A stretch of DNA of 36,318 nucleotides from Desulfarculaceae bacterium (GCA_027067385.1 JAMOVV010000107.1:1-36318); one strand, 5' to 3'; shown: positions 24,327 to 32,738, numbered from the stretch's first letter. The notes: a model not told the origin generated them from the letters alone. Numbers and translations are program-made.

Positions 24327-26327
24327 ATGTCAGCATACCCCAATATATTTACACCATTGACCATCGGCAGCCACACCCTGGCCAACCGGGTAGTGATGCC
24401 ATCCATGGGTACCAACTACGCCAATACCGAGGGACGGGTGACCCATCGGATGCTGGATTACTACGCGACGCGGGCGGCGGGGGGGCCGGGCCTGCTGGTG
24501 GCGGAGGCGGCCAGCGTGCACCCCTCGGGGAGGGTGATCCAGCGCCACTTCATGAACCACGACGCCTCGGCCGTGGCCGGTCTCAGCGACCTGGCCCGGG
24601 TCATCAAGGCCCACGGGGTCAAGACGGTACTGCAGCTTTTTCACGGCGGTCGCAACGCCGACGTGCGCCTGGTGGGCGAGACCCTGGCCCCCAGCGCCCT
24701 GCGCGGCCCCACCTCCGCCAACACTCCCCGGGCCATGACCCGCCTGGAGATCGAGGCCATGGTCGACCGCTTCGCCCGGGCGGCCGAGCGGGCCATGGCC
24801 GCCGGCTTCGACGGGGTGGAGGTGCACGGGGCCCACGAATACCTGATCCACCAATTCATCAGCCCCTATTGCAACCGGCGCACCGATGACTACGGCGGCA
24901 GCCTGGAGCGCCGTTGCCGCTTTGCCTGCGAGGTGGTGGCCGCGGTGCGCCAGGCCATCGGTCCCGAGGGGCTGCTGGTGTTTCGCCTCTCCGGTGACGA
25001 CCACGTGCGCGGCGGCCTCACCCCCGATGACGCCGCCGAGGTAGCCGGTCTCCTGGCCCGGGTGGGGGTGGATATTTTTTCCGTAACCGGTGGAGTGTAC
25101 GAGACCCCCCACATGGTGGTGCCGCCGCTGCCCAGCCCACCGGGCACCCACCTGGAGGCGGCGGTGGTGGTGCGCCGGGCGGTGGACAAGCCGGTGATCG
25201 CGGTGGGGCGTTTCTCCAGCGCAGCCCGGGTGGAGGAGGCCCTGCAGCAGGTGGACCTGGTGGGATGCGGCCGCGCCTTTTTGGCCGATCCCATGTGGTT
25301 GCAAAAGAGCGCCCAGGGCCGTGAGCCATTTATCCGTCCTTGCGTGGGCTGCAACCAGGGCTGCATCGACCCGGTCCTGCGCGGCCAACCGGTGGGTTGT
25401 GTGGCCAACCCCTGGCTGGGGCGCGAGGCCCTGGCCCGGGAGCAGAAACCCGCCGACCACCCGCTCACCGTGGTGGTGTTGGGCGGCGGCCTGGCCGGCA
25501 TGCAGGCGGCCCAAACCCTGGGCCGACTGGGCCACCGGGTGGTGCTGCTGGAGCAATCCGATCAACTGGGCGGCCAGTTACTCCTAGCCTCGGTTCCCCC
25601 CGGTAAAGGGGACATAGCCCGCCTGGTCGATTATCACCAGACCGTGCTGGCGGCCATGGACAACGTGGAGGTTCGTCTGGGATGCCGGGCCACGGTGGAC
25701 ATTGTCTACCAGGTCAAGCCCCAGGCGGTGGTGGTGGCCACCGGGTCCCAGCCGGTGTTGCCGGCCCTGCCGGGGGTGGACCAGGCGCCGGTGGTCACCG
25801 CCCGCCAGGTGTTGGCCGGCGAGGTGCAGACCGGCCGGCGGGTGGTGGTGCTCGGCGGTGGTAATCTGGGTAGCGAGGTGGCCAACCACCTGGCCCAGGC
25901 GGGGCACCAGGTGCTGATCATCGAGCTGGGTTTGAACATCGGGGAAGACCTGGGGGCGGCGCGACGCTACTTGTTGCGGCGCCAGTTGTTGAAGCACCGG
26001 GTGCGGCGCCGGGTGAGTTCCCAGGTGCGACGGCTCTATCACGACCGGGTGAGCTTTTTACACATCACCCCCGAGGGCGAGCGCCACTTCAACGACCTGG
26101 GTCCGGTGGATACTTTCGTGGCCGCCCTGGGTGCGGCCCCCTGCGAGTCGTTGTACCTGGCCCTGGAAAAAAAGGTGGACCATATCTTCCTGGTGGGCGA
26201 CGCCTTGAGCCCCGCCCGCATGGGCGAGGCCTCCCTGGAGGGCATGCGCGCCGCCTTGCACATCCACCAGCTCAGCACCGGCGACCTGGCCCCGGCCGTC
26301 GCCTGCGGGGCCGAGCCGGGGGACTGA
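24327..26327 (+). CDS. Old-yellow-enzyme/2,4-dienoyl-CoA reductase-type FMN, Fe-S, FAD oxidoreductase
   Basis: A 666-residue multidomain flavoprotein. Residues 1 to about 335 form an FMN-binding TIM barrel of the old yellow enzyme family (TPLTIGSHTLANRVVMPSM; HGAHEYLIHQFISPYCNRR followed by DDYGGSLERR). Four cysteines, C339, C342, C346 and C358 (CVGCNQGCIDPVL), make the [4Fe-4S] site. A first dinucleotide fold (VVVLGGGLAGMQAAQTLG) and a second (VVVLGGGNLGSEVANHLAQ) bind FAD and NAD(P)H. This architecture matches 2,4-dienoyl-CoA reductase (FadH), trimethylamine dehydrogenase and related enoate reductases. Electrons pass from NAD(P)H through FAD and Fe-S to FMN to reduce a C=C bond. An acyl-CoA dehydrogenase sits nearby on the opposite strand, so fatty acid or enoyl-CoA metabolism is plausible, but the substrate is unproven. 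GGAGGG just precedes the ATG. Confidence 0.9.
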   Translation: MSAYPNIFTPLTIGSHTLANRVVMPSMGTNYANTEGRVTHRMLDYYATRAAGGPGLLVAEAASVHPSGRVIQRHFMNHDASAVAGLSDLARVIKAHGVKTVLQLFHGGRNADVRLVGETLAPSALRGPTSANTPRAMTRLEIEAMVDRFARAAERAMAAGFDGVEVHGAHEYLIHQFISPYCNRRTDDYGGSLERRCRFACEVVAAVRQAIGPEGLLVFRLSGDDHVRGGLTPDDAAEVAGLLARVGVDIFSVTGGVYETPHMVVPPLPSPPGTHLEAAVVVRRAVDKPVIAVGRFSSAARVEEALQQVDLVGCGRAFLADPMWLQKSAQGREPFIRPCVGCNQGCIDPVLRGQPVGCVANPWLGREALAREQKPADHPLTVVVLGGGLAGMQAAQTLGRLGHRVVLLEQSDQLGGQLLLASVPPGKGDIARLVDYHQTVLAAMDNVEVRLGCRATVDIVYQVKPQAVVVATGSQPVLPALPGVDQAPVVTARQVLAGEVQTGRRVVVLGGGNLGSEVANHLAQAGHQVLIIELGLNIGEDLGAARRYLLRRQLLKHRVRRRVSSQVRRLYHDRVSFLHITPEGERHFNDLGPVDTFVAALGAAPCESLYLALEKKVDHIFLVGDALSPARMGEASLEGMRAALHIHQLSTGDLAPAVACGAEPGD

Positions 26328-26349
26328 GCCGCCGGCGGCCGGCAAAAGA

Positions 26350-26382
26350 AACCCCGCGCGATCCACTAAATCGCGCGGGGTT
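26350..26382. terminator. Bidirectional-looking hairpin terminator
   Basis: A perfect 13-bp stem (AACCCCGCGCGAT at 26350-26362 and its complement at 26370-26382) encloses a 7-base loop. The plus-strand tail is only weakly T-rich (CTCGGTTT), whereas on the minus strand it is followed by TTTTG just beyond the stem. It ends the reductase gene (23 bases upstream) and probably also the acyl-CoA dehydrogenase-TPR transcript arriving from the other side. Confidence 0.8.
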
Positions 26383-26449
26383 CTCGGTTTGGTTCGGCCC
26401 GGGCAGCGGTAGCCCCACCACGGCGGTTACGGCAATGTAACGGCTTGCC

Positions 26450-26831
26450 CCCGGCCGTCCGGCAGGCATCACTGCCCGGCTGGCTCGCCTCCCAGCAACC
26501 TGGCCCGCTGGCCCCAACCGCCCGGCCCGGCATCACTGCCCGGCCACCTCGTCTCCCAGCAACCCGGCCTCTTGGCCCCGGCCCAGCATCAGAAGGCTGT
26601 CGGCTCGTGTCCTGTCAACCCGGCCCGTTGGCCCCAACCGCCCGGCCCGGCGTCCCGGCCTGGCCCCCGTCCCCAGCAACCCGGCCTCTACCAGCAACCC
26701 GGCCCCCTGGCCCCAAGCGCTCCGGCCTGGTTAGCCCCTGGCCGTCCGGCCCGGTATCATTGCCTGGTCCGCGTCCGCTGGTGTCCCAGCAACCCGGCCC
26801 CCTGGCCCCAGTCGCCCGGCCCCTTGGCCCC
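26450..26831. repeat. Degenerate GC-rich tandem repeat array (~60 bp units)
   Basis: The 450 bases between the terminator and the TPR gene stop hold no gene but are visibly repetitive. A core like AGCAACCCGGCC, usually followed by TGGCCCCAACCG, recurs with starts near 26494, 26558, 26614 (as GTCAAC), 26675, 26693 and 26788. Between cores, CCCGGCCCGGCATCACTGCC-like stretches recur. Typical spacing is 56-64 bases; one unit is compressed to 18 and one extended to 95. The units are diverged, so the array is old. It abuts the TPR gene stop and would lie in that transcript's 3' region. Confidence 0.7.
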
Positions 26832-26832
26832 T

Positions 26833-27384
26833 TTACTTGGCCTGGAGCTGGCGCAGCAGCTCCGGCCCGCGCCGGTCTTGCGGCTTGAGCTTGATGAACT
26901 GCTTAATATCGGCGATGGCCAATTCCTTCTGGCCCATCTTCTTATAAATACGCGCGCGGTGCAGATAAGGGTGATGATACTGCGGGAACAGCTCGATGGC
27001 CTTGCTGAAGTCGGCCAGGGCTTGGTCCTGTTTGCCCATCTTGAGCAGGCACAGCCCGCGGGCGTTGTGCTGCAGGGAGCGGTTGCGCGGTTTCATATCC
27101 GGGCTCTGGGTGTTGAGAGCGCGGTTGTAGTCGTCCAGGGCCAGTTGGTATTTGCCCAGCTTCTCGTAACAGTCGGCCCGCATTTCGTATACCACCGAGG
27201 TGTTGAAGCTGGAGAGGCCGCCGGCCTGCAACGACTTGGTGAAATGACCGATCGCCTTCTGGTACTGCTTGGCCTGGTGGGCGGCCGCGCCGGCCCGGGC
27301 CTGGTCCATGGCGTTGGCCAGGGCCAACGAGGCGGTGAGGAGCACCACCAGTAAAGCAATGAAGGTGACTCGCATGGGTCTCAT
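26833..27384 (-). CDS. Secreted TPR-repeat protein
   Basis: A 183-residue protein with a Sec signal peptide (MRPMRVTFIALLVVLLTASLALANA; cleavage likely after ALA/ANA near residue 24). Three to four tetratricopeptide repeats follow: HQAKQYQKAIGHFTKSLQAG, EKLGKYQLALDDYNRALN, LKMGKQDQALADFSKAIEL and KKMGQKELAIADIKQFIKL. TPR arrays mediate protein-protein contacts, here in the periplasm. GGGGAGG four bases before the ATG at 27384 supports the start; ATG at 27375 is a second option. It lies 24 bases after the acyl-CoA dehydrogenase stop, so it is probably the second gene of that operon. Its partner is unknown. Confidence 0.87.
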   Translation of the reverse strand: MRPMRVTFIALLVVLLTASLALANAMDQARAGAAAHQAKQYQKAIGHFTKSLQAGGLSSFNTSVVYEMRADCYEKLGKYQLALDDYNRALNTQSPDMKPRNRSLQHNARGLCLLKMGKQDQALADFSKAIELFPQYHHPYLHRARIYKKMGQKELAIADIKQFIKLKPQDRRGPELLRQLQAK

Positions 27385-27408
27385 GTTTCCTCCCCTGAAA
27401 GTGGCGTA

Positions 27409-29229
27409 CTAAAAAGCTTGCTCCGGGATGTCTATCGCCGAGGTGTCTTCCTGCCCCAGACTAACATGCCGTGCAAAGACGTTCACTAAAATGTTGCGGC
27501 AAAAGTACTTGGCGGTCTCTACCTTGCCCCGGTAAAACACCCCGTCGCCCGAATCGACCGCCACCGCCGCCAGGCCCTCCTGGGCGATGAGCGCCTGCTC
27601 CAACAAAACCTGGGCGGTGAGCACTTCGCCCAGGCACTCCAGGAACCGGGTGGCGGTGAGGGCGATGAGCTGGGGACGGCCCTGCTGGAAATAGCCCATG
27701 TAGCGCATGGCGAAATCACCGGTGGCCCGGGCGGCCTTGAACAACAGCTTGCAGTCGCCCCCCAGCTCCGGGTCGTCCTGGTGCCGGCCGGTGAGGTCCA
27801 TCACCTCGGCCATGGTCTCCTGGAAGACCCGGCCGCCGTCCAGGGGGAGCTTGCGGCCCACCAGGTCCAGGGCCTGGATGTAGCTGGTGCCCTCCCAGAT
27901 GGAGATGATCTTGCTGTCGCGCATGTACTGCTCGGCCGGGAACTCGCGGCAGTAGCCCACCCCGCCGAGCACCTGGATGGCCTCGCGGGTGAGCAGGAAA
28001 CCGAAGTCCGAGCAGTAGGCCTTGATCACCGGGGTGAGCAGGTCGGCCTTGGCCAGGGCGCGGGCGCGCTCGCCCTGGTCCGGGTCGTGTTCGGCCACGT
28101 CCAGCAGCCAGAATGTCTTGGCGATGAGCCCCCGCATGCCCTCGCTGCCGGCCTTGAGGTTCATGAGCATGCGCCGTACGTCCTCGTGCTGGATTATCGG
28201 CACCCGGTCGGCCTTGCGGTCGGTGATGGGCGGACCCTGCACCCGCTCCTTGGCATAGATGCGGGCCACGTCGTAGGCGCTGGCCGCCAGGGACTGGCCC
28301 ATCAGGCCCGATCCCAGGCGCTCCTCGTTCATCATCTGGAACATCTTGGCCATGCCGCTGTGAGGCTTGCCCAACAGGATGCCCCGGCAGCCGCCGTTTT
28401 CGCCAAAGCTCAGCGAGCAGGTGGCCTTGCCGTGCACCCCCATCTTGTGCTCGATGCCGGTACAGATCACGTCGTTGGGCCGGCCCAGGGAGCCGTCGGG
28501 GTTGACCCAAATCTTGGGCACGATGAACAGGCTGATGCCCTTGGTGCCCGCCGGCGCGCCCTCGATGCGCGCCAGCAGCAGGTGGATGATGTTTTCGCCC
28601 AGGTCGTGGTCGCCGCAGGAGATGAAGCGCTTGACGCCTTCTATCTTGTAGACGCGGTCGTCGCCGGCCTCCGGGTCCGGCACGGCCTTGCTGCGCAGCC
28701 AGCCCACGTCACTGCCGGCGTCGGGCTCGGTGAGGCACATGGTGCCGCACCATCGGCCGGAATACATGTTTTCCAGGAACCTCCGGTGGTCGGCCTCGGT
28801 GCCGAAATTCTCGATGAGCCGGGCCGCACCCACCGTGAGGCCGGCGTAGCTGGTGAGCGAGAGGTTGGCCCCCATGAACAGTTCCGCCACCATGCCGCCG
28901 ATAACCGCCGGCAAGCCCTGGCCGCCGTAGAGAGGAGTGTTGGACACCGCGATCCAGCCGTTGTCCTTGAGCGCCTGCCAGGCCGGGTGAAAGGCCGGGG
29001 GCACCCGCACCAGGCCGTCTTCCAGGGTGCAGCCCTGGCGGTCGCCGTCTTGCAGTACCGGTCCCAGCACCTCCTTGCCCACCTTGATGGCCTCGTCAAT
29101 AACCATGGTGAAGTCATCCAGCGAGAAATCTTGGTAGGCCTGGTAGGAAAGCAGCCGGTCCATATCCAGGTATTGGGTCAACACGAACTTCAGGTCGCGG
29201 TCCTCACGCTGAAAATAATTTACGCCCAC
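27409..29229 (-). CDS. Acyl-CoA dehydrogenase (large ~600-residue class)
   Basis: A 606-residue FAD-dependent acyl-CoA dehydrogenase of the long class that includes DmdC-like and AcdB-like proteins, longer than the usual 380 residues because of N- and C-terminal extensions. FAD and substrate motifs are visible: GTMCLTEPDAGSDVG and FISCGDHDLGE in the middle domain, and the catalytic-glutamate region DSKIISIWEGTSYIQALDLV. The C-terminal extension (about 470-606) matches the acetyl-CoA-dehydrogenase C-terminal-like helical domain. It oxidises an acyl-CoA to enoyl-CoA, passing electrons to ETF. I chose the GTG at 29229 (VGVNYFQRED) because GGGGAGG lies nine bases upstream; the frame is open to 29328, but that stretch is low-complexity basic sequence. 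Chain length of the substrate is not clear. Confidence 0.92.
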   Translation of the reverse strand: MGVNYFQREDRDLKFVLTQYLDMDRLLSYQAYQDFSLDDFTMVIDEAIKVGKEVLGPVLQDGDRQGCTLEDGLVRVPPAFHPAWQALKDNGWIAVSNTPLYGGQGLPAVIGGMVAELFMGANLSLTSYAGLTVGAARLIENFGTEADHRRFLENMYSGRWCGTMCLTEPDAGSDVGWLRSKAVPDPEAGDDRVYKIEGVKRFISCGDHDLGENIIHLLLARIEGAPAGTKGISLFIVPKIWVNPDGSLGRPNDVICTGIEHKMGVHGKATCSLSFGENGGCRGILLGKPHSGMAKMFQMMNEERLGSGLMGQSLAASAYDVARIYAKERVQGPPITDRKADRVPIIQHEDVRRMLMNLKAGSEGMRGLIAKTFWLLDVAEHDPDQGERARALAKADLLTPVIKAYCSDFGFLLTREAIQVLGGVGYCREFPAEQYMRDSKIISIWEGTSYIQALDLVGRKLPLDGGRVFQETMAEVMDLTGRHQDDPELGGDCKLLFKAARATGDFAMRYMGYFQQGRPQLIALTATRFLECLGEVLTAQVLLEQALIAQEGLAAVAVDSGDGVFYRGKVETAKYFCRNILVNVFARHVSLGQEDTSAIDIPEQAF

Positions 29230-29509
29230 GATGGTAACCCTCCCCTTGCCGGCATTCCCCAACCGGTGCGCCGCTTGGCCCGGCCAGCGGCGCCGAATCC
29301 ATCCTTGACCCCGCCTAGGCCGATGCACTAGGATAAAAATTGTCTATCCGTTGAAAGGAGCCTAGCCTGAAGAATCCGCTCCCAGGTGGTGCGGCGCGGA
29401 ACCTTTAGGCAAGTCACATCTACCATCATCATAACAATATTGACAACCGACATCGCCGGTGCACCCGCACGGGGAGGCACCGACTTGATGGCCCAACTAG
29501 GAGATAACC

Positions 29510-29935
29510 TTGAGTGTAGTAAGCAGCGGAGACGTGGTACGGGTTCATTACAAGGGCTCGTTTACCGATGGCGAGGTGTTTGATTCCTCCGACCAGGGCA
29601 AGCCCCTGGAGTTCACCGCCGGCGGCCAGCAGGTTATCCCCGGGGTGAGCCAAGCGGTTATCGGCATGGCCGTCGGTGACGTAAAAACGGTAACCATTCC
29701 CCCCGACGAGGGCTACGGCCCGCGCGAGGAACGACTGGTGCAACGAGTTCAGCTTTCGGACCTGCCGGAAGGGGTATCCCCCGGCGACCCGTTGCAAGCT
29801 CAAATCCAGGACCAGACGGTGGTCTTCTGGGTGGTTGAGGTCGACCAGGAGTCGGCCGTGCTCGACGCCAACCATCCCCTGGCCGGCCGGGATCTGGTCT
29901 TTGAATTGGAGTTGGTCTCTTTTGACCCCCAATAG
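29510..29935 (+). CDS. SlyD-like FKBP-type peptidyl-prolyl isomerase
   Basis: A 141-residue FKBP with the insert-in-flap layout of SlyD. It begins GDVVRVHYKGSFTDGEVFDSS, contains the IPGVSQAVIGMAVGD core and GYGPREERLVQRV, then the IF domain (about 70-115), and ends with HPLAGRDLVFELELVSF, the SlyD-family ending. It catalyses proline isomerisation and acts as a chaperone. The His/Cys-rich metal-binding tail of E. coli SlyD is absent, so a nickel role is unlikely. The start is a TTG at 29510 with AGGAG at 29499-29503. It is followed after 11 bases by the RRM gene, suggesting one transcript. Confidence 0.92.
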   Translation: MSVVSSGDVVRVHYKGSFTDGEVFDSSDQGKPLEFTAGGQQVIPGVSQAVIGMAVGDVKTVTIPPDEGYGPREERLVQRVQLSDLPEGVSPGDPLQAQIQDQTVVFWVVEVDQESAVLDANHPLAGRDLVFELELVSFDPQ

Positions 29936-29946
29936 GAAAGGTAGAT

Positions 29947-30231
29947 ATGTCGCAAAAGATCTACGTGGGTAATCTTCCCTGGTCGTTTGATTCAGATGAC
30001 CTCTCAAGGCTGTTTGAAGAACACGGAGAGGTGATCTCGGCCAACGTGATCACCGACCGGGTAACCGGGCGCAGCCGTGGTTTCGGTTTCGTGGAGATGG
30101 GGTCTCCGGACCAGGCGCAGGCGGCCATCGCCGCGCTCAACGGCACGGAGGCCGGCGGACGGCCGCTGAGGGTCGACTTGGCCCGCGAGCGGAGCCCGCG
30201 CCCCCCGCGCCGCGACTACGACTATCGCTAG
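29947..30231 (+). CDS. RRM-domain RNA-binding protein
   Basis: A 94-residue single RNA recognition motif. RNP2 is IYVGNLPW and RNP1 is RGFGFVEM, with the aromatic residues that stack on RNA bases. The fold covers residues 4-80; the tail is rich in Arg, Pro, Asp and Tyr (RPPRRDYDYR), as in cyanobacterial and proteobacterial Rbp-type proteins. Such proteins bind single-stranded RNA and often rise under cold stress. AGGAAAGG lies in the 11-base gap after the FKBP gene, so both are probably co-transcribed folding and RNA factors. The target RNAs are unknown. Confidence 0.94.
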   Translation: MSQKIYVGNLPWSFDSDDLSRLFEEHGEVISANVITDRVTGRSRGFGFVEMGSPDQAQAAIAALNGTEAGGRPLRVDLARERSPRPPRRDYDYR

Positions 30232-30268
30232 CCCCTCTAGCGGGCAGACCCCCTGTCACCGTCCCGCG

Positions 30269-30540
30269 GTGCGCAGCGACCGGGCCCACACGGCCAGGAC
30301 CACGGGCAAGGGCTAAGGCGCAGCCGGGACCATCACGACGTCGGGCCCATCACGACGATAGTCGGCGCGCAGCAGCCGGGCCCACGCAATAGTGAGGATC
30401 GCGGATGGGGGATGAGGCGTAGCCCGCCCCCGTATAGCGGCCTGGACCGCGGGTGGGGGGGATGAGGCGCAGCCGGGCCCACACAGCCAGGGTCGCGGGT
30501 GGAGGGCTAAGGCGCAGCCGAGCTCGCACAGCGGACCAGG
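30269..30540. repeat. Degenerate tandem repeat array (~48 bp units, six copies)
   Basis: The 406-base gap between the RRM gene and the histidine kinase holds no gene. Six diverged copies of a unit beginning GGCGCAGCCGGGCCCACA and ending with a GGGTGGGGGAT(G)A-like stretch start near 30270, 30317, 30366, 30416, 30466 and 30511. Spacing is 45-50 bases. The last two are most alike. They are contiguous rather than spacer-separated, and the sequence differs from the array at 26450-26831. They precede the kinase promoter at 30580. Confidence 0.75.
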
Positions 30541-30579
30541 CCCAGGGGGGTGGCTGGGCTGCGGCGTACCGGCCACCCT

Positions 30580-30608
30580 TTAACTTTCCCGGGCCGATGG
30601 CGTATAGT
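30580..30608 (+). promoter_or_regulatory. Sigma-70-type promoter before the haem-motif histidine kinase
   Basis: TTAACT (30580-30585) and TATAGT (30603-30608) are separated by exactly 17 bases, matching consensus at four and five of six positions. Transcription would start near 30615, leaving a leader of about 23 bases before the ATG at 30638. It is the best-matching promoter in the window. Confidence 0.5.
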
Positions 30609-30637
30609 AATCCCTGGTTCAACCGGGACCGGGGATT

Positions 30638-32617
30638 ATGCGCCGACGTGCCCACAACCAAGATAAAGCCACCGAGACGGGCAAGAGCCTGCTGTCCCTG
30701 GCCAGAGGCGGGCTGGGTTCCCTGAGTTTCAAGCTCTCTTTCCCGGTGGGGCTGGTGATCCTGTTGGCGGTGGCCCTGGCCGCCTACCACAACATCGCCA
30801 CCCAGCGCAGCATGCTCATCGAGCAGGTGACCAGCCAGAGCCTGGGCTTTGCCGATACCCTGCGCCGGGCCACCTTCCTCTCCATGCTCACCGCCGAGCG
30901 CGGCCACCTCTACAGCATTATCCGCCACCTGGCCGACCAGCCGGGCATCGCCCGGGTGCGTATCTTCAACGCCGAGGGGCGCATCATGTTCTCCTCGCAA
31001 GCCGACGAGGTGGGGCGCGAGGTGGACAAAAAGGCCGAGGCCTGCTTTGGCTGCCACCAGCAGGACGCGCCCCTGACCAAGCTGCCCCGCAAGGACCGCA
31101 CCCGCATCTTCACCAGCGCCGCCGGCCACCGCATGCTGGGCACCATCGCGCCCATCCACAACCAGCCCTCCTGCCAAAACGCCGCCTGCCACGCCCACCC
31201 GCCGGGCCAACAGGTCCTGGGGGTGCTGGACGTGGACATGAGCCTTGACGAGCTGGACCGGCAGTTGGAGGCCCACCTGGTGCGCACCCTGGTCTTCGCG
31301 GTGCTGCTGTTCTTGGCCGTCTCCACCATCATCGGGCTCAGCGTGATCCTGGTCACCAAGCGGGCGGTGCGCCGGCTGCAGACCGAGGTGGACAAGGTGG
31401 CCGCTGGCGACGAGGACCAACCGGTGGGGCCCATGCGGGCCCCGGCCGAGCTGGCCGGCCTGGCCCGCTCCATCGACCGCATGGCCCGGCGGGTGGCCCG
31501 CCGCACCGAGCTGCTCAACCGCCGCTACCGCCACCTGGTCGACGATTCGCCCGAGGCCATCCTGGTGCTGGACCAGGGCGGACGCCTGGTGCTGGTCAAC
31601 CCCATGGCCGCCCAGGTGCTGGAGCGGCCGGCCCGGGAACTGTTGGGCCGCTCCCTGGCCGACCTGGTGGTGCCCGAGGACCGCTCCGACCTGCTGCGGG
31701 CCCTGTCCGAGGCCCTGGACACCGCCGGCGTCTGCCACCTGCTGCGCCTGCGCTTCGCCTCCCGCCGGGGCCGGCCGCGTATCCTGCAGGGCCGCTTCAA
31801 CCGGGTGCCGGCCGCCGACGGCTCGGTGCACCTGCAGGGCAGCCTCATGGACATCACCGACCGCACCAGCCTGGAAGAGCAGTTGCTCAAGCAGGGGGCC
31901 CTGGCCGCGGTGGGCCAGACGGTCAGCGGACTGGTGCCCTACATCAACAACCTGCTGCACGGCATGCAAAGCGCCTCGTACATCGTGGACCAGGGGCTGG
32001 ACTCCGGGGACCTGGACCTCCTGCGCCAAGGATGGCGCATGGTGGGGCGCTCGGTGGCCCGCATCTCCTCGGTGGCCGAGGACCTACTCTACTACGCCGA
32101 GTACACGGCCGAGCAAGCCGAGGTGTTCAACCTCAACCAGATGCTCGGCGACGTTCAGCGCCTCAGCGCCGACAAGGCCGAGCAACTGGGGGTGACGGTA
32201 AGCGTGGTGGAGAACCACAACTGCCAGCGGGTGCGCCTGGACCTGGAGGGCATGCGCCGGGCGGTGCTGAACCTGGTCCACAACGCCCTGGACGCCTTGG
32301 CCGACGGCGCGGCCGACGGCCGGGAGCCCAGGGTGACCCTGGGCTGCCAGCGCAACCCCTACGGCCAGGTGGTGATCACCGTGTCCGACAACGGCGGAGG
32401 CATCCCCCCCGAGGTGGCCGAGCGGCTCTTCGGCGGCCTATTTTCCACCAAGGGCTCCCAGGGCACCGGCATGGGGCTGCTCATCTGCCAGCGGATCATC
32501 GAGCTGCACGGCGGCTTCATCGACTTCAGCAGCACCCCGGGCCGGGGCACCACCTTCACCGGCATCGTGCCCGACCGGGATGCCGGCCCGCCGGCCGACT
32601 CCCCGGCCAAGCCATAG
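30638..32617 (+). CDS. Membrane sensor histidine kinase with haem c motifs and an altered H-box
   Basis: A 659-residue sensor. TM1 is about residues 33-50 (FPVGLVILLAVALAAY); a periplasmic domain of ~165 residues follows, then TM2 about 221-245 (LVFAVLLFLAVSTIIGLSVI), HAMP, and a PAS domain (about 305-415). The periplasmic part contains C136-x2-C139-H140 (CFGCH) and C179-x4-C184-H185 (CQNAACH), one classical and one variant haem c site. The H-box region reads QTVSGLVPYINNLLHGM: the usual GLAHxIxN histidine is replaced by P434. The ATPase domain is intact (NLVHNALDAL; VSDNGGGIPPEVAERLF; GTGMGLLICQ). It may therefore be a pseudokinase, use H441, or phosphorylate by another route. No response regulator is adjacent. 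The start has weak ribosome pairing (CGGGGATT). Confidence 0.9.
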   Translation: MRRRAHNQDKATETGKSLLSLARGGLGSLSFKLSFPVGLVILLAVALAAYHNIATQRSMLIEQVTSQSLGFADTLRRATFLSMLTAERGHLYSIIRHLADQPGIARVRIFNAEGRIMFSSQADEVGREVDKKAEACFGCHQQDAPLTKLPRKDRTRIFTSAAGHRMLGTIAPIHNQPSCQNAACHAHPPGQQVLGVLDVDMSLDELDRQLEAHLVRTLVFAVLLFLAVSTIIGLSVILVTKRAVRRLQTEVDKVAAGDEDQPVGPMRAPAELAGLARSIDRMARRVARRTELLNRRYRHLVDDSPEAILVLDQGGRLVLVNPMAAQVLERPARELLGRSLADLVVPEDRSDLLRALSEALDTAGVCHLLRLRFASRRGRPRILQGRFNRVPAADGSVHLQGSLMDITDRTSLEEQLLKQGALAAVGQTVSGLVPYINNLLHGMQSASYIVDQGLDSGDLDLLRQGWRMVGRSVARISSVAEDLLYYAEYTAEQAEVFNLNQMLGDVQRLSADKAEQLGVTVSVVENHNCQRVRLDLEGMRRAVLNLVHNALDALADGAADGREPRVTLGCQRNPYGQVVITVSDNGGGIPPEVAERLFGGLFSTKGSQGTGMGLLICQRIIELHGGFIDFSSTPGRGTTFTGIVPDRDAGPPADSPAKP

Positions 32618-32738
32618 CCGCCCCGGCCATGCGCCTTGTGCATCACCTAAAGGCAATGCTATCTTCCAGGGGTACACGCCAAGCACGGCGGCCCGGGCCG
32701 GCCAGGGACCGGGCGAGAACCAAGGGAGGACGCGCAAG

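Noticed and set aside
26450-26831. CRISPR array or coding repeats
   Set aside because: Irregular spacing, diverged units and no spacers; frames across it are low-complexity and lack starts with ribosome sites.
29440-29445. Perfect TTGACA as a -35 for the FKBP-RRM operon
   Set aside because: The sequence 16-18 bases downstream is GC-rich with no -10 match.
30269-30540. CRISPR array
   Set aside because: Units are diverged and contiguous with no unique spacers of constant length, and no cas genes are present.
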